Positions 45,234 through 56,974 are shown, counted from the first letter of the stretch. The stretch is DNA of 64,000 nucleotides from Fusobacterium sp. SYSU M8D902 (GCF_040199715.1 NZ_JBEFNA010000002.1:180454-244453), one strand, 5' to 3'. Made by a program: numbers and translations. Notes: generated from the sequence alone by a model not told the origin.

Positions 45234-45919
45234 ACAAAAGCATTTATAAGGGGGGCTAGAATAATGGTAAGTATTCCAGCTATTACAATAGCTAAAGCAC
45301 TCATAGCTCCCTCTATCTCTCCCATCTCTATAGCCCTACTTGTTCCTACAGCATGACTGGATACTCCCAATCCCAATCCCTTTGCTATTGGATGTTTTAT
45401 CTTAAATACAGAATAGATAAATGGAGCTGTTACATTTCCAGTAATCCCTGTTACAACTATTGCAAAAACTGTAATAGAGGGAATACCTCCCAACATCTTT
45501 GAAAGTTCTATCCCTATTGGTGTAGTTATTGATTTTGGCATAAATGATACCAATAGTTTGTGATCTATTCCTAGGAGTTTCCCCAATACTACAACTGAAA
45601 CTATGGCAACTACTGCTCCTACTATCCCTCCACCTATTATTGGTACCCAATGTTTTTTTAGAAGGGCTATTTTTTGATACAGTGGAATAGCCAAAACAAC
45701 AGTAGCTGGGGCTAGAAAAAACACTATTAAACTTCCACCTAACATATAGTCTTTAACACTTATATGAAAGAAATTTAAAATTCCCATAACAATCAATGTT
45801 GCTATTAAAAGTGGATTAAAAATTGCCAACTTTGTTTTTTCAAATATAAATTTTCCTATCTCAAAAGCAATTAGACTGATTATCACTCCAAATAATGGAT
45901 TACCTACTATCTCCTGCAT
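45230..45919 (-). CDS. LrgB/CidB-family membrane protein
   Basis: The 229-residue protein has about seven membrane segments and the LrgB marks SFMPKSITTPIGIELSK and GLGVSSHAVGTSRAIEMG. With LrgA-type partners it is linked to holin-like control of autolysis and to pyruvate or related metabolite movement. It follows the LrgA-type gene with a one-base overlap. No LytSR regulators are adjacent. Confidence 0.88.
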   Translation of the reverse strand: MQEIVGNPLFGVIISLIAFEIGKFIFEKTKLAIFNPLLIATLIVMGILNFFHISVKDYMLGGSLIVFFLAPATVVLAIPLYQKIALLKKHWVPIIGGGIVGAVVAIVSVVVLGKLLGIDHKLLVSFMPKSITTPIGIELSKMLGGIPSITVFAIVVTGITGNVTAPFIYSVFKIKHPIAKGLGLGVSSHAVGTSRAIEMGEIEGAMSALAIVIAGILTIILAPLINAFV

Positions 45920-46266
45920 TATCTCTTCTCTCCTCTCTCTATTAAATACTGTACTGTAATTCCTGTTATTACCATTGTTATCACTGTTGTAAATACTACT
46001 AAAAATATTATTTTCAAAAATCCTGTTTTAAGTAAATATATATTTTCTAATAGACTTACTGCTGGAGGAAGAAAGAATATTGTCATATTCAAGAGCAAAA
46101 AATTCCCAGCTTTCTCTATATGTGTAAGTTTTAAAAACTTGAAATGAAGTAGTAAAAATAGAAGTAACATTCCACTTATAGTTCCTGGAATTGGTAGGTG
46201 TAATACTTCTGACAAAACAACACCTATGTAATTTACAATAAAAATCAGTAAAAATTCTCTTAACAT
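45919..46266 (-). CDS. LrgA/CidA-family holin-like protein
   Basis: The 115-residue protein has four membrane segments, with the family's LPIPGTISGMLLLFLLL near residues 24-40 and FFLPPAVSLLE near residue 68. It pairs with the LrgB-type protein encoded next. An AAGGAG site precedes the ATG. A promoter separate from lysS is not obvious; the lysS terminator lies just upstream. Confidence 0.87.
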   Translation of the reverse strand: MLREFLLIFIVNYIGVVLSEVLHLPIPGTISGMLLLFLLLHFKFLKLTHIEKAGNFLLLNMTIFFLPPAVSLLENIYLLKTGFLKIIFLVVFTTVITMVITGITVQYLIERGEKR

Positions 46267-46296
46267 CCTTTGCTCCTTAATATTATTAAAAAATTT

Positions 46297-46337
46297 AAAG
46301 GAGAAAATTTTACCTAAAGTAAAATATTCTCCTTTTT
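46297..46337 (-). terminator. Intrinsic terminator of the mutL-lysS operon
   Basis: On the minus strand AAAGGAGAA-TATTTTAC pairs with GTAAAA-TTTTCTCCTTT, followed by AAATTTTTTAATA. Confidence 0.7.
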
Positions 46338-46374
46338 AACTATCTTTATTCTATTCAGTTAATAAATAGTAAAT

Positions 46375-47871
<1,497 letters not shown>

Positions 47872-47893
47872 CTATTTAAGTTGTTTAATATGC

Positions 47894-49336
47894 TTATTTT
47901 GTTGGATATTGCTGCATCTGCTGTAAAAGATATAGACTAGCTTTTACACTCCAAGATGAGTTCTTGTAATTCTGTCTTATATATGTTAGATAGTTTACAG
48001 CTTGCTCCTTATCTCCAAGTTTATCATACACTATTCCTATATTATAATATATTTCTGCTTTTTTTTCATCATTTTTTTCTAAATTTAGAGATTTTTTGAA
48101 ATAATTTACAGCTTCTGAATAGTTACCTGTTTTAAAATAGCTCTCTCCCATATAGAAATATATATCTTTTTGTTCAATATACTCCCTATTTAATCCTAAA
48201 GCTTTCTCAAAATAAATAATAGCCTCTACATAATTATCTTTATTAAATTTTTTCTTTCCATCTTCAAAAAAAGTTAAATATTGAGTATAATTCTGTGCCT
48301 CTAGATCAACAGGTGCATTTTCTTCAACTTTAGTATCCTTTATTTCAGGATTTAGAGTACCCATATCAACAGGATTCTCTCCACCATTATTTAAATAACT
48401 AGCTCCCTTTATAGGATTTCCATTTTTTATATACCAATTTCCTATAAAATTTCCCATTGTCTCATCTGGAGTAGTTTCATACATCTTCTCTAAAAAGATT
48501 ATCTCTTCCTGTGTATTTTTATTCTTGTTCATAATTAATCCAGCTATCTCTTGGTTTAAATTTGTTGCTGATCTCTTATACTCAAGTAGAGCTGAACTTA
48601 TTATAAAGTTTTTATCTTGGATCATCTTCAATGAGTTAACTATATTTAATTTGTCATACTCATCTAACTTTGTGTATCTCTGTAAGAAATCTATCTCATC
48701 TTTAATAATCTTAGCATTTCCATCTTTTCCTGCCAATTCAATCAGCATAAAAGAGATCTCCTTATCTCTAAAACTATTAGGGAATGCTATTCTGTGTACA
48801 GCTACACTATCACTTAATCCCTTTAAATTTCCTGTTTTATACTCTTGTAAAATAACCTCATAGTTATTCTGCTCTGTAAACTCATATTTTAATTTATTTT
48901 GAATAGCTATCTTTCTACTAAATGAACCTCCAGAATAGATATTTACCTCATAATTTCCCTGATATATCCCTCTGAAAAATAGTTTTCCATCTTTTATCTC
49001 CATCTCATATGATGCACCCAATGGTGAATAAAGAACGTTATAACTATCCTCACCTATTCCCAAAGGTATAGAGACATAATCCCCTACATATACTTCATAA
49101 TTATTTCTATATGTGGAATTGTACTCTCTTACATAACCTCTCTTTAGACTTGTTGATATATCACTTAATATTCCTGAAGGTGCTGAACTATTTAATATGA
49201 TACTCTGTGCTTTTAGTTCACCTACATTATTCCATGGTTTTTCTATACTGCTCTCTGATAAACTTCCCTTTAGGTTATCTAAATTAGTACAACTGCTTAA
49301 AAGTAGTACTAAACTTAGAAAAATATAGTTTTTCAT
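47894..49336 (-). CDS. TPR-repeat lipoprotein
   Basis: The 480-residue protein starts with a lipoprotein signal, lipobox LLSSC (Cys about 16). The middle has no named domain. The last 150 residues contain three tetratricopeptide-like repeats (AIIYFEKALGLN, AVNYFKKSLNLEK, AVNYLTYIRQNYK) in the usual 34-residue spacing. The TPR part resembles BamD/YbgF-type scaffolds that act at the outer membrane or cell wall. Exact role unknown. Confidence 0.75.
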   Translation of the reverse strand: MKNYIFLSLVLLLSSCTNLDNLKGSLSESSIEKPWNNVGELKAQSIILNSSAPSGILSDISTSLKRGYVREYNSTYRNNYEVYVGDYVSIPLGIGEDSYNVLYSPLGASYEMEIKDGKLFFRGIYQGNYEVNIYSGGSFSRKIAIQNKLKYEFTEQNNYEVILQEYKTGNLKGLSDSVAVHRIAFPNSFRDKEISFMLIELAGKDGNAKIIKDEIDFLQRYTKLDEYDKLNIVNSLKMIQDKNFIISSALLEYKRSATNLNQEIAGLIMNKNKNTQEEIIFLEKMYETTPDETMGNFIGNWYIKNGNPIKGASYLNNGGENPVDMGTLNPEIKDTKVEENAPVDLEAQNYTQYLTFFEDGKKKFNKDNYVEAIIYFEKALGLNREYIEQKDIYFYMGESYFKTGNYSEAVNYFKKSLNLEKNDEKKAEIYYNIGIVYDKLGDKEQAVNYLTYIRQNYKNSSWSVKASLYLLQQMQQYPTK

Positions 49337-49346
49337 ATCTCCTCCA

Positions 49347-49718
49347 TTAGTAACTCTTTATTCCTATAGTTATTCTATTTAACTCTTCGTTACCCTCAAA
49401 GATCTTATAAGAAAATTCTACAATAGAGTTCATCTCATCTACTTCTATCTTCTCCCCTTGTATCTTAAATAGCTTTCTCATCTCTTTAGTAACATAGTTA
49501 AATTCTGTCACTCTATCTAGATCCACATCTATAATAGCAGATACCTCTCCTTTTCTAGATATGATAACTCTTCTTGGACTTACTATTAACTCACACTCTC
49601 CCAATCTACTGTTATATCTATATATCAGTTGCCCATTCTCTTGAGATAGAGTTCCCTCAACCTTTTCAAAACTCTTTTCTCCATAACTATCTGTATTCTT
49701 TATAATAAATCTACTCAT
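49347..49718 (-). CDS. YwiB-like small beta-rich protein (DUF1934-type)
   Basis: The 123-residue protein is predicted almost all beta, with an alternating pattern and the short words GTLSQENGQLIYRY, RVIISRKGEVSAII and VEFSYKIFEGNEELNRITI. The layout resembles the YwiB/DUF1934 calycin-like family, of unknown function, though identity is low by eye. It shares a one-base overlap with the acidic protein gene upstream. Confidence 0.5.
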   Translation of the reverse strand: MSRFIIKNTDSYGEKSFEKVEGTLSQENGQLIYRYNSRLGECELIVSPRRVIISRKGEVSAIIDVDLDRVTEFNYVTKEMRKLFKIQGEKIEVDEMNSIVEFSYKIFEGNEELNRITIGIKSY

Positions 49719-50059
49719 TAATAATATTCCTCTTCATCATCTTCATAATAATCTTCATTGTCGTATCTATCCCCGTACTCTTCATCTTCTCTATCATAGT
49801 ACTCATCATCTTCATAGTCTCCAATATCCTCACCATCAAGATACTCATTTTGCCAGAACTCTATTACTTCCATAGCATCTGAGTCCTCCATAAGATAGAT
49901 CTCCTCCTCATCTTCATCATAATCAAATACATGAAGCTCTCCATCATAATCCTCTGCTATGATATACTCCTTATCTCTCATTGATATATTTTCAACTACG
50001 CTTAATTCAAACTCCTCATCATCTATATTGTAATAAAAAGTTTCTCCCTGTGAATACAT
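49718..50059 (-). CDS. DUF1292-like protein with a highly acidic Tyr-rich tail
   Basis: The first 70 residues of 113 resemble DUF1292 (YrzB-type) proteins: EEFELSVVENISMRDKEYII and DYDGELHVFDYDEDEEEIYL. The last 40 residues are almost only Asp, Glu and Tyr, ending in DDEEEYY. The function of the family is unknown. Gene packing in the mutL operon supports it as real. Confidence 0.65.
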   Translation of the reverse strand: MYSQGETFYYNIDDEEFELSVVENISMRDKEYIIAEDYDGELHVFDYDEDEEEIYLMEDSDAMEVIEFWQNEYLDGEDIGDYEDDEYYDREDEEYGDRYDNEDYYEDDEEEYY

Positions 50060-50073
50060 AATTATTCCTCCCT

Positions 50074-50541
50074 TTATTTATGATATTTTCCATTATTTAT
50101 TATACTAAACCATCTATATATCTGCTCAGTAAGTATCAATCTCATCAACTGATGAGGAAATGTCATCTTTGAAAAGCTAAGTCTCATTTGACTAGCCTCT
50201 CTCACTCTTTGTGACACTCCATAAGAACCACCTATTACAAAATTTATTGTACTATCTCCTTTTACAGTTATCCTCTCTATCTCCTGTGCCATCTCCTCAG
50301 ATGAGTAATTCTTTCCTTGAATATCAAGCAGTATATTGTATCCACCTAATTTTTCTAAGCTCCTTAATATATCTTCAGATTCCTTCTCTATCGACATATT
50401 TCTGTTGCTATCATTCCCATCCTCTTTCAATTCTACTATCTTCATTTTAGCAAAAGATTGCATTCTTTTCAAGAACTCATTTATTCCCTCAATTATATAT
50501 TTATCCTTTACCTTACCTATACAAACGATATTAATATTCAA
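50074..50541 (-). CDS. rlmH: 23S rRNA (pseudouridine-1915 N3) methyltransferase RlmH
   Basis: The 155-residue SPOUT-fold enzyme methylates pseudouridine 1915 in helix 69. It has the knot motifs LLDIQGKNYSSEEMA and FVIGGSYGVSQRV and ends with the EQIYRWFSIINNGKYHK tail typical of the family (usually YRAxxIxxGxxYHK). It lies between mutL and the acidic protein gene. Confidence 0.95.
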   Translation of the reverse strand: MNINIVCIGKVKDKYIIEGINEFLKRMQSFAKMKIVELKEDGNDSNRNMSIEKESEDILRSLEKLGGYNILLDIQGKNYSSEEMAQEIERITVKGDSTINFVIGGSYGVSQRVREASQMRLSFSKMTFPHQLMRLILTEQIYRWFSIINNGKYHK

Positions 50542-50552
50542 ACCTACTCTCC

Positions 50553-52376
50553 TTATTTCCTTTTAAAAAGTTTTTCTAGATCATCTCTTGTTATCTTTAT
50601 AATTATTGGTCTTCCATGAGGACAGGTGTATTCCCCTATCTCATGCAACTCTCTTATTATCTTCTCCATCTCTGAAATCTCCAATTTCTCATTGGCTTTA
50701 ATAGCTCCTCTACAAGACATTGAGATCAAAATGCTCTCTCTTATATCTAGATTTCTATTCTCCTTAATATTTTTTAAAATATTTCTAAATATATTCTCAA
50801 TACTATCTCTCAGATCAATTATTGGTATTGCTCTTATCAAAATCTCATTATCTGAAAATCTATCTATCTCAAATCCTGCCTTTAAAAAATTCTCACTATT
50901 TTCAAAGATTATCTCTTTCTCTCTTGGATCAACTAAAACCCTTACTGGAACAAGTAGTTGTTGCATACTAATCTCTGTCCCATAATACTGTTTTTTTAAT
51001 TTTTCATACAGGATTCTCTCATGTACAATGTGTTGATCATAGATCTCAAAAACACCATCTCTCTCCACTAAAATAAAGGTGTCAAAAACCTGCCCCATAA
51101 CTTTAAAGTTTATCTCTCTCTTCTCCGGTTTTTTCTCATCTTTTTCAATTTTAGGCAGTTTTTCCTCAGTTTTCTCAATTTTTTCATATTTAACTGGAGG
51201 TTCTTTTACACTTTCTACTACTTCTTCAGGCTCTTCTCTCTCCTCTACTGGATAGCTAATCTCCTCTTTTTCTACCACTATTTTCTCTTCTACTGGTATC
51301 TCAAGAATTTTCTGTGGCTCTGCCTTCATTGGAGTAAATCTCTCAAACTCTGAAAAATCAAGATATTTTTTCTCATCTTTTTCAATTTTCTCCTCTAAAG
51401 TAGGCGATACAAACTCATCATCTCTTTCAAAACTTTTTTCAATCTCATTTAGAACATATCTATATATTCTATCCTCATCATCAAATTTTACCACTTTTTT
51501 GGAAGGATGTACATTCACATCTACATTTTTAGGATCTACCTCTAAAAATACTATTGCAAATGGATATTTTCCCTTCATCAACTTTGTATAGTATCCGTCT
51601 ATTACTGCTGTCTCTATTATCTTAGACTTCACCATTCTATTATTGACAAATGTAAATATAGAGTCCTTACTACTTCTGTACAAAGCTCCATTTCCCAAGT
51701 ATCCCAATGGAAATTTTTTTACATTTTTCAAAACATTTCTTCCAAATATCTCAACAATAGCATTATCTATCCCATTTCCAGAAGTTTTTATACTCTCCTT
51801 TCCATCAATTATCAAAGATATAGCCACTTCTGGATTAGATAGTGCCTCTTGGATTATGATATCCTTGATATTTAGATATTCAGTTGTTGGTTTTCTTAAA
51901 AATTTTAATCTAGCTGGAGTATTGAAAAAAAGTTCCTTTATCTCAATAGTGGTTCCCCTATTTTTCTGTATATTCTTTAAGCTCGTTACCTTTCCACCCA
52001 ATACTGTTATCTGACTTCCCAACTCATCAGCCTCTGTTTTAGAAGAGAGTGTCAATCTTGATACAGCACTAATAGAGGAGAGTGCTTCACCTCTAAATCC
52101 ATAGGTATAAAGGTTGTAAAGATCCTCTTTCTCCTTTATCTTGCTTGTTGCATGTCTCTCTATTGAAAGTAGAAGATCCTCCTGTGACATTCCTACTCCA
52201 TCATCAGTGATTGTAACATCTCTACCACCATTTTTTATCTCTATCTTTATACTCTTACTCTCTGCATCTAAAGAGTTTTCCAACAGTTCTTTTATCATAC
52301 TAGCTGGATTTTCTACTACCTCTCCAGCTGCTATTATATTTGATACAGACTCATCTAATATCTTTATTTTTCCCAA
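50553..52376 (-). CDS. mutL: DNA mismatch repair protein MutL
   Basis: The 607-residue protein has an N-terminal GHKL ATPase (ELLENSLDA, TDDGVGM, YGFRGEALSS) and a long Glu/Lys-rich linker (about 330-410). Its C-terminal dimer domain carries the metal endonuclease motifs: YDQHIVHERILYE (DQHx2-3E, with Ile in place of the usual Ala), SCRGAIKANE and CPHGRP. It is therefore likely a nicking MutL, as in bacteria without MutH. The start is a TTG with AGGAGGTG upstream. Confidence 0.94.
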   Translation of the reverse strand: MGKIKILDESVSNIIAAGEVVENPASMIKELLENSLDAESKSIKIEIKNGGRDVTITDDGVGMSQEDLLLSIERHATSKIKEKEDLYNLYTYGFRGEALSSISAVSRLTLSSKTEADELGSQITVLGGKVTSLKNIQKNRGTTIEIKELFFNTPARLKFLRKPTTEYLNIKDIIIQEALSNPEVAISLIIDGKESIKTSGNGIDNAIVEIFGRNVLKNVKKFPLGYLGNGALYRSSKDSIFTFVNNRMVKSKIIETAVIDGYYTKLMKGKYPFAIVFLEVDPKNVDVNVHPSKKVVKFDDEDRIYRYVLNEIEKSFERDDEFVSPTLEEKIEKDEKKYLDFSEFERFTPMKAEPQKILEIPVEEKIVVEKEEISYPVEEREEPEEVVESVKEPPVKYEKIEKTEEKLPKIEKDEKKPEKREINFKVMGQVFDTFILVERDGVFEIYDQHIVHERILYEKLKKQYYGTEISMQQLLVPVRVLVDPREKEIIFENSENFLKAGFEIDRFSDNEILIRAIPIIDLRDSIENIFRNILKNIKENRNLDIRESILISMSCRGAIKANEKLEISEMEKIIRELHEIGEYTCPHGRPIIIKITRDDLEKLFKRK

Positions 52377-52412
52377 AATTTCACCTCCTATAAAATATAA
52401 ATGTTCAATTTA

Positions 52413-52441
52413 ATTATCTTATAATTTATAAATAATTTCAA
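52413..52441 (-). promoter_or_regulatory. Promoter of the mutL operon
   Basis: On the minus strand TTGAAA (52436-52441) and GATAAT (52413-52418) are 17 bases apart, about 37 bases before the TTG start. Confidence 0.45.
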
Positions 52442-52460
52442 GGTTTTTTTAGAAAATAGA

Positions 52461-52489
52461 TTGCCATTTTTTTGTTATTTTGAGATAAT
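52461..52489 (+). promoter_or_regulatory. Promoter of the TPR/transglycosylase-like gene
   Basis: TTGCCA (52461-52466) and GATAAT (52484-52489) are 17 bases apart, and TGA before the -10 gives an extended element. Confidence 0.5.
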
Positions 52490-52520
52490 TATATAAGAAA
52501 GTATATTGTCGAGGTGTATT

Positions 52521-54359
52521 ATGAAAAGAATTTTTACTCTATTTATTTTTTTAACTCTGTTTATAAATAGTTTTTCACAATCTAATGATGACTACACTCT
52601 TTTCCTCAATGGAAAAGATGCCTATTACAATAAAAACTTCAATGAGGCAAAACTCAATTTTGAAGCACTTTTAAAAAGCTTTTCTAAATCTGATATATTT
52701 GATAACAACTACCCATATTTCTACATTGGTATGAACTACTATCAATTGAAAGACTATGAAAAATCTGCATATTTTTTAGAGAAAGTAGTTTCTACTCCAG
52801 AAATATTTATCAGTGAAAACTTCAAAGTAGAGAATATTCACTTTTTAGCAGAAAGAAACTTTACCCTTGGAGATTCACTATTCAAAATTGGAAATATTGA
52901 AAAGGGAACTCTCTATCTAAAAATGATTGATTCAGATGTATATTACCCTTTTGTAGCTTACTATGAGAAAGAAGCTCTAACTATTCTAAGTAAAATCTCT
53001 ATTAAAGATGAATATAAATTAAGATTAAAATTTAATTATGATTTTTCAGTTGTGGATAATTTTACAACTGATGAGCTTTTAAAAATAGGAAACTATTTTC
53101 ATTCTAAAAAAGAGTATGGATATGAGGAGCAACTCTATACTTTAATTTTAGAGAAAAATACTTTGACAGAAAAAGAGAGAGAAAGAGTTATGAGTTCATA
53201 CCTCAAACTCCTATTAGACTCTGATTCTCAAGAGAAACTTCTAGCTATTACCAGTGAGAATGATTCTCAATTAAAGGATCTATACGATTTCTATAGAGGA
53301 CTTACTTACTACAAAAATCGTGATTTCTCTAGAGCACTCTATCTCTTCTCAAATATAAAGAGTGGAGAGTATTTTTCAAAGGCAAATTTCTATATAGCTA
53401 GTATCTATTTTTCACTAGAGGATTATACTGAAGCTCTCAGTGCTTTGAAAAAAATTCAAAATAAAAATATAATCACTGACTCTATGGCAGCTATCTCATA
53501 TTTTGCTTTGAAAGATACAAAAAATCTTAATCGTGCTATTGAAGCTATCAGTAAAAAATATCCAAACTCCTATGTTGGACTATATTTTAACAGTTTAAAT
53601 AAAAATTACTCTGAAATATCTTTAAACTCACTAGCCAATCTTTTTAATTTTTCTACTAATATTATTAATAATTTTGAAACTCTTCCTAACAATTTTTTAC
53701 AAGTTGGAGATATTGCAGAGGTTGAGCAGATTTCAAAAATATCAAAATTGAGAGATAGAGCTATCTTGAGAATAGCAGTGGAAAAAAGTAGTTTTATGGA
53801 TAGTCACACTACCAAATCAGCTCTTGCCATCACAACCATATTGGAAAATGGTGAGTTTTATGAATTAGCTTTTAGAAACTCGAAAAAACATTTAGGAGAG
53901 TTTTCTAAATATAGAGGACTTATTAAATACAACTTTCCTCTTTATTACAGCAATATAATTGACAAGTATTCTAAAAAATACCAAGTTCCTCAAGAGCTTG
54001 TTTATACTATTATACATGAGATTACTGGTTTTAATCCCTATCATATCTCTGATGGATCTAAAATTGGTATTATGAATATACCTTATGAGGAAAATCCCAC
54101 TATATTCTTTGATTATTTCAATGTGGATAGAAATATAGAAGAGGGAGTTAAGATCCTAAAAACATATCTAGATAAATATGAGGGAAATAACATCAAAGCT
54201 TTGATTGCCTATATCTATGGAGATGAGTATTTGAAGAGAATCTATTTTGATTATACTAATGATATTAACCTTGCCTCTATTATAGAGCCAGAGGAGAGAT
54301 TCTTTCTTCAAAACCTTTTCATTACCTATATTTTTTATACAAGATTATACAATTTTTAA
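52521..54359 (+). CDS. Exported TPR protein with a C-terminal lytic-transglycosylase-like domain
   Basis: The 612-residue protein has a signal peptide (MKRIFTLFIFLTLFINSFS). Many TPR-like helical pairs follow over residues 25-430 (for example YPYFYIGMNYYQLKDYEKSA). From about residue 480 it resembles a Slt70-type domain: KKYQVPQELVYTIIHEITGFNP keeps the catalytic Glu position, GIMNIP stands where GLMQLMP is expected, then NIEEGVKILKTYL. The final motif (usually AYNAG) reads AYIYGDEY. The overall Slt70-like order of helical solenoid and catalytic end is kept; activity is uncertain. The ATG at 52521 follows GAGGTG. Confidence 0.7.
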   Translation: MKRIFTLFIFLTLFINSFSQSNDDYTLFLNGKDAYYNKNFNEAKLNFEALLKSFSKSDIFDNNYPYFYIGMNYYQLKDYEKSAYFLEKVVSTPEIFISENFKVENIHFLAERNFTLGDSLFKIGNIEKGTLYLKMIDSDVYYPFVAYYEKEALTILSKISIKDEYKLRLKFNYDFSVVDNFTTDELLKIGNYFHSKKEYGYEEQLYTLILEKNTLTEKERERVMSSYLKLLLDSDSQEKLLAITSENDSQLKDLYDFYRGLTYYKNRDFSRALYLFSNIKSGEYFSKANFYIASIYFSLEDYTEALSALKKIQNKNIITDSMAAISYFALKDTKNLNRAIEAISKKYPNSYVGLYFNSLNKNYSEISLNSLANLFNFSTNIINNFETLPNNFLQVGDIAEVEQISKISKLRDRAILRIAVEKSSFMDSHTTKSALAITTILENGEFYELAFRNSKKHLGEFSKYRGLIKYNFPLYYSNIIDKYSKKYQVPQELVYTIIHEITGFNPYHISDGSKIGIMNIPYEENPTIFFDYFNVDRNIEEGVKILKTYLDKYEGNNIKALIAYIYGDEYLKRIYFDYTNDINLASIIEPEERFFLQNLFITYIFYTRLYNF

Positions 54360-54373
54360 CAAGGAGAGTAACT

Positions 54374-56935
54374 ATGAGAAATACTAGATGGATATATAGA
54401 GATATGGAGTCAAACTCCAACTCTAAACTTAATATTGATAGAGATATTCTTAATTTATTAAACAGCAGAAACATAACTAAAGATGAGGAGATATATAGTT
54501 TTATAAATCCATCTTTAGATAATATACAATCTCCATCACTTCTAAAAGATGTGGATAAAGCTGTAGAGAGAATCATACAAGCTAAGGAAAGTGGTGAAGA
54601 GATCTGGATATATGGAGATTATGATGTAGATGGAATCACTTCTACTTCCCTTTGTTATCTTGCTCTAAGTGAACTAGATTTCATACCTAAATACTACATA
54701 CCATTGAGAGATGAAGGGTATGGATTGAATAAAGATGCTATTAGATATATAGCTTCTCAAGGGGGTAAAATAATAATTACTGTTGACTGTGGAATCTCTT
54801 CACACTCAGAGATAGAACTAGCTAACTCTCTAGGAATTGATGTGATTATAACTGATCACCACGAAATCAACAACGGAAATCCACCAGCTTTTGCTGTTAT
54901 AAATCCTAAAAGAATAGATAACGAATTTTCTTTCAAATCTCTAGCTGGAGTTGGTACTGCCTTTATGCTAATGCTTGCTCTTTTTGAAAAACTAGGAAAG
55001 AGAGAGGAGATCTTTAAATATCTAGATATTGTAGCTATTGGTACAGTAGCTGATATAGTTCCTCTGATGGAAGAGAATAGAGTATTTACAAAATTTGGTA
55101 TGGAGAAACTTAAGAGAAGTCACTCATTAGGTATCAGTATGCTAATTAAGAAAATTTTTGAAGATTACAAAACTAGAAAATTTACAACCTATGATATTGG
55201 CTTTATAATCGCTCCTATATTCAATGCTGCTGGTAGATTAGAAGATGCCAAAAGAGCAGTGGAATTATTCATTGAAAAAGATCACAGAGTATGTAGCAAA
55301 ATAATTGATGAGTTACTTACTAAGAATAGTGAGAGAAAAGAGATTCAAGAGCTAATTTTAGAAAAAGCTACACACAAGATAGAGAGCAAAAAACTCTTTG
55401 AAAATAGTGTGCTAGTAGTTGCAGAGGAAGGCTTTCATCATGGAGTTATAGGTATAGTTGCCTCAAAAATTTTAGATAGATACTATAAGCCTACCATCAT
55501 TATGGAGATAAAAAAAGATGAGGGGATAGCTACTGCCTCTTGTAGAAGTATTGAGGGATTTAATATAATCGAAGCTCTTAACTCAATGAAAGAGCTCTTT
55601 GTAAAATATGGTGGTCATGCTGGAGCTGCTGGTTTTTCTATCGAAATTGATAAGATTGAGGAGTTCTCTAAGAGAATAAATGAATATGCTAAAAATACAA
55701 TCTCTGAAACCTCTCTTATCAAACCTGTTAAGATAGATATATCTATCCCAGCCTATAAGATATCCTATGACTTTTTAGAGAAGATCTCTACTCTTGAACC
55801 ATTTGGTTTTGGAAATCCATCACCACTATTTGTATTGAGAGATTGTGAGATATCTGGTATTAGAGCTATTGGAAAAGAGAAAAATCATATTATGCTCAAT
55901 GTAAAAAAGGATAATATGGAGATTAAAAACTGTGTCTGGTTTAATAGTGAGGATATATTTAATGAGATCGTAACTCTTACAAAGGTCGATATAGCCTTTA
56001 AATTAAAATTGGAGGTATATAAAGATAGATACCAGTATAAGATGTATATTGAAGATATACAACTCCCTCAGATCAAAGAAAATTACAATGAAAAATACTA
56101 CAACCTATATAATAGTGTATTTCCACTAGAAACTGTTATCTATACTAGAAAAAAACTTGATAATAACGATTTGAAGCTCGTATATCAAGATAATGAGGTG
56201 GATCTAACTCACAATAGGAACTATCTAACTACATTGGATAATCAAACTTCCTATCTTCTTCTGGAACTAAGAAAAAACTATAATTATGAATTTAAAGTTA
56301 CAATAAAAGATGTCATATTAAAAGAGGAAAACTACAATATACATCTAGTTATTGATAGAGATTATGAGTTTAACTCATACTCAATTAAGCAAAATGAGCT
56401 ATTTAGAGATATTAAAAATTTTCTAATAGGGGAATTCAATTACAATAGTATACAGAAAAAGACTCTAGCCTCTATATTTAAAGAGAAAAAAAATAGTGTA
56501 TTAGTGGCTTCTAAAGGAAGGGGGATCGATACTATACTTGAAACTATCTCACTTTACTATAAAAGCTTAGAAGAGAGAGTCCTATATATCACTGATTCAA
56601 CCCCTAATAAGAGATTACTCAACACTCTAGAGGTATCTGATGAGTTCACAGAGGGATATAGTTTCTATATAGTTGATAAAGAGATTGATTACTCTCTTTT
56701 AGATAACAAAAGAGCCTTAATCATATCAAATAAAAAATTGGAACTATCTAATTTTAATGATATTATTGATGAGTATGATATTTCTAACAATATTGAAATC
56801 ATTGATAATTTTTCAATAGAGCAAGAGGGTGTATTTAGTAATATACTTCCAATTAGAGAGAGAAAATTACTACTAGAGAGAATAAAAATAGGAGAAAAGG
56901 TTAAGTGTACCAAAGATATATTAGCCTATATTTAA
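54374..56935 (+). CDS. recJ: Single-stranded-DNA exonuclease RecJ, with long C-terminal extension
   Basis: The N-terminal 560 or so residues of this 853-residue protein are Rec[33 protein letters not shown] (the DHH), and in DHHA1 [13 protein letters not shown], followed by an OB-fold. The remaining 290 residues are not part of E. coli RecJ (577 residues); similar-length extensions occur in Firmicutes RecJ. The extension ends in a region with a faint helicase-like look ([15 protein letters not shown]) but has no confirmed motif. RecJ digests ssDNA 5'-3' in repair with SSB. Confidence 0.9.
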   Translation: MRNTRWIYRDMESNSNSKLNIDRDILNLLNSRNITKDEEIYSFINPSLDNIQSPSLLKDVDKAVERIIQAKESGEEIWIYGDYDVDGITSTSLCYLALSELDFIPKYYIPLRDEGYGLNKDAIRYIASQGGKIIITVDCGISSHSEIELANSLGIDVIITDHHEINNGNPPAFAVINPKRIDNEFSFKSLAGVGTAFMLMLALFEKLGKREEIFKYLDIVAIGTVADIVPLMEENRVFTKFGMEKLKRSHSLGISMLIKKIFEDYKTRKFTTYDIGFIIAPIFNAAGRLEDAKRAVELFIEKDHRVCSKIIDELLTKNSERKEIQELILEKATHKIESKKLFENSVLVVAEEGFHHGVIGIVASKILDRYYKPTIIMEIKKDEGIATASCRSIEGFNIIEALNSMKELFVKYGGHAGAAGFSIEIDKIEEFSKRINEYAKNTISETSLIKPVKIDISIPAYKISYDFLEKISTLEPFGFGNPSPLFVLRDCEISGIRAIGKEKNHIMLNVKKDNMEIKNCVWFNSEDIFNEIVTLTKVDIAFKLKLEVYKDRYQYKMYIEDIQLPQIKENYNEKYYNLYNSVFPLETVIYTRKKLDNNDLKLVYQDNEVDLTHNRNYLTTLDNQTSYLLLELRKNYNYEFKVTIKDVILKEENYNIHLVIDRDYEFNSYSIKQNELFRDIKNFLIGEFNYNSIQKKTLASIFKEKKNSVLVASKGRGIDTILETISLYYKSLEERVLYITDSTPNKRLLNTLEVSDEFTEGYSFYIVDKEIDYSLLDNKRALIISNKKLELSNFNDIIDEYDISNNIEIIDNFSIEQEGVFSNILPIRERKLLLERIKIGEKVKCTKDILAYI

Positions 56936-56943
56936 AAAAATGT

Positions 56944-56972
56944 TTGACATATAAGTATAAAAGTGATATCAT
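56944..56972 (+). promoter_or_regulatory. Promoter of rubrerythrin
   Basis: A perfect TTGACA (56944-56949) and TATCAT (56967-56972) are 17 bases apart, starting just after the recJ stop. Confidence 0.6.
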
Positions 56973-56974
56973 AA

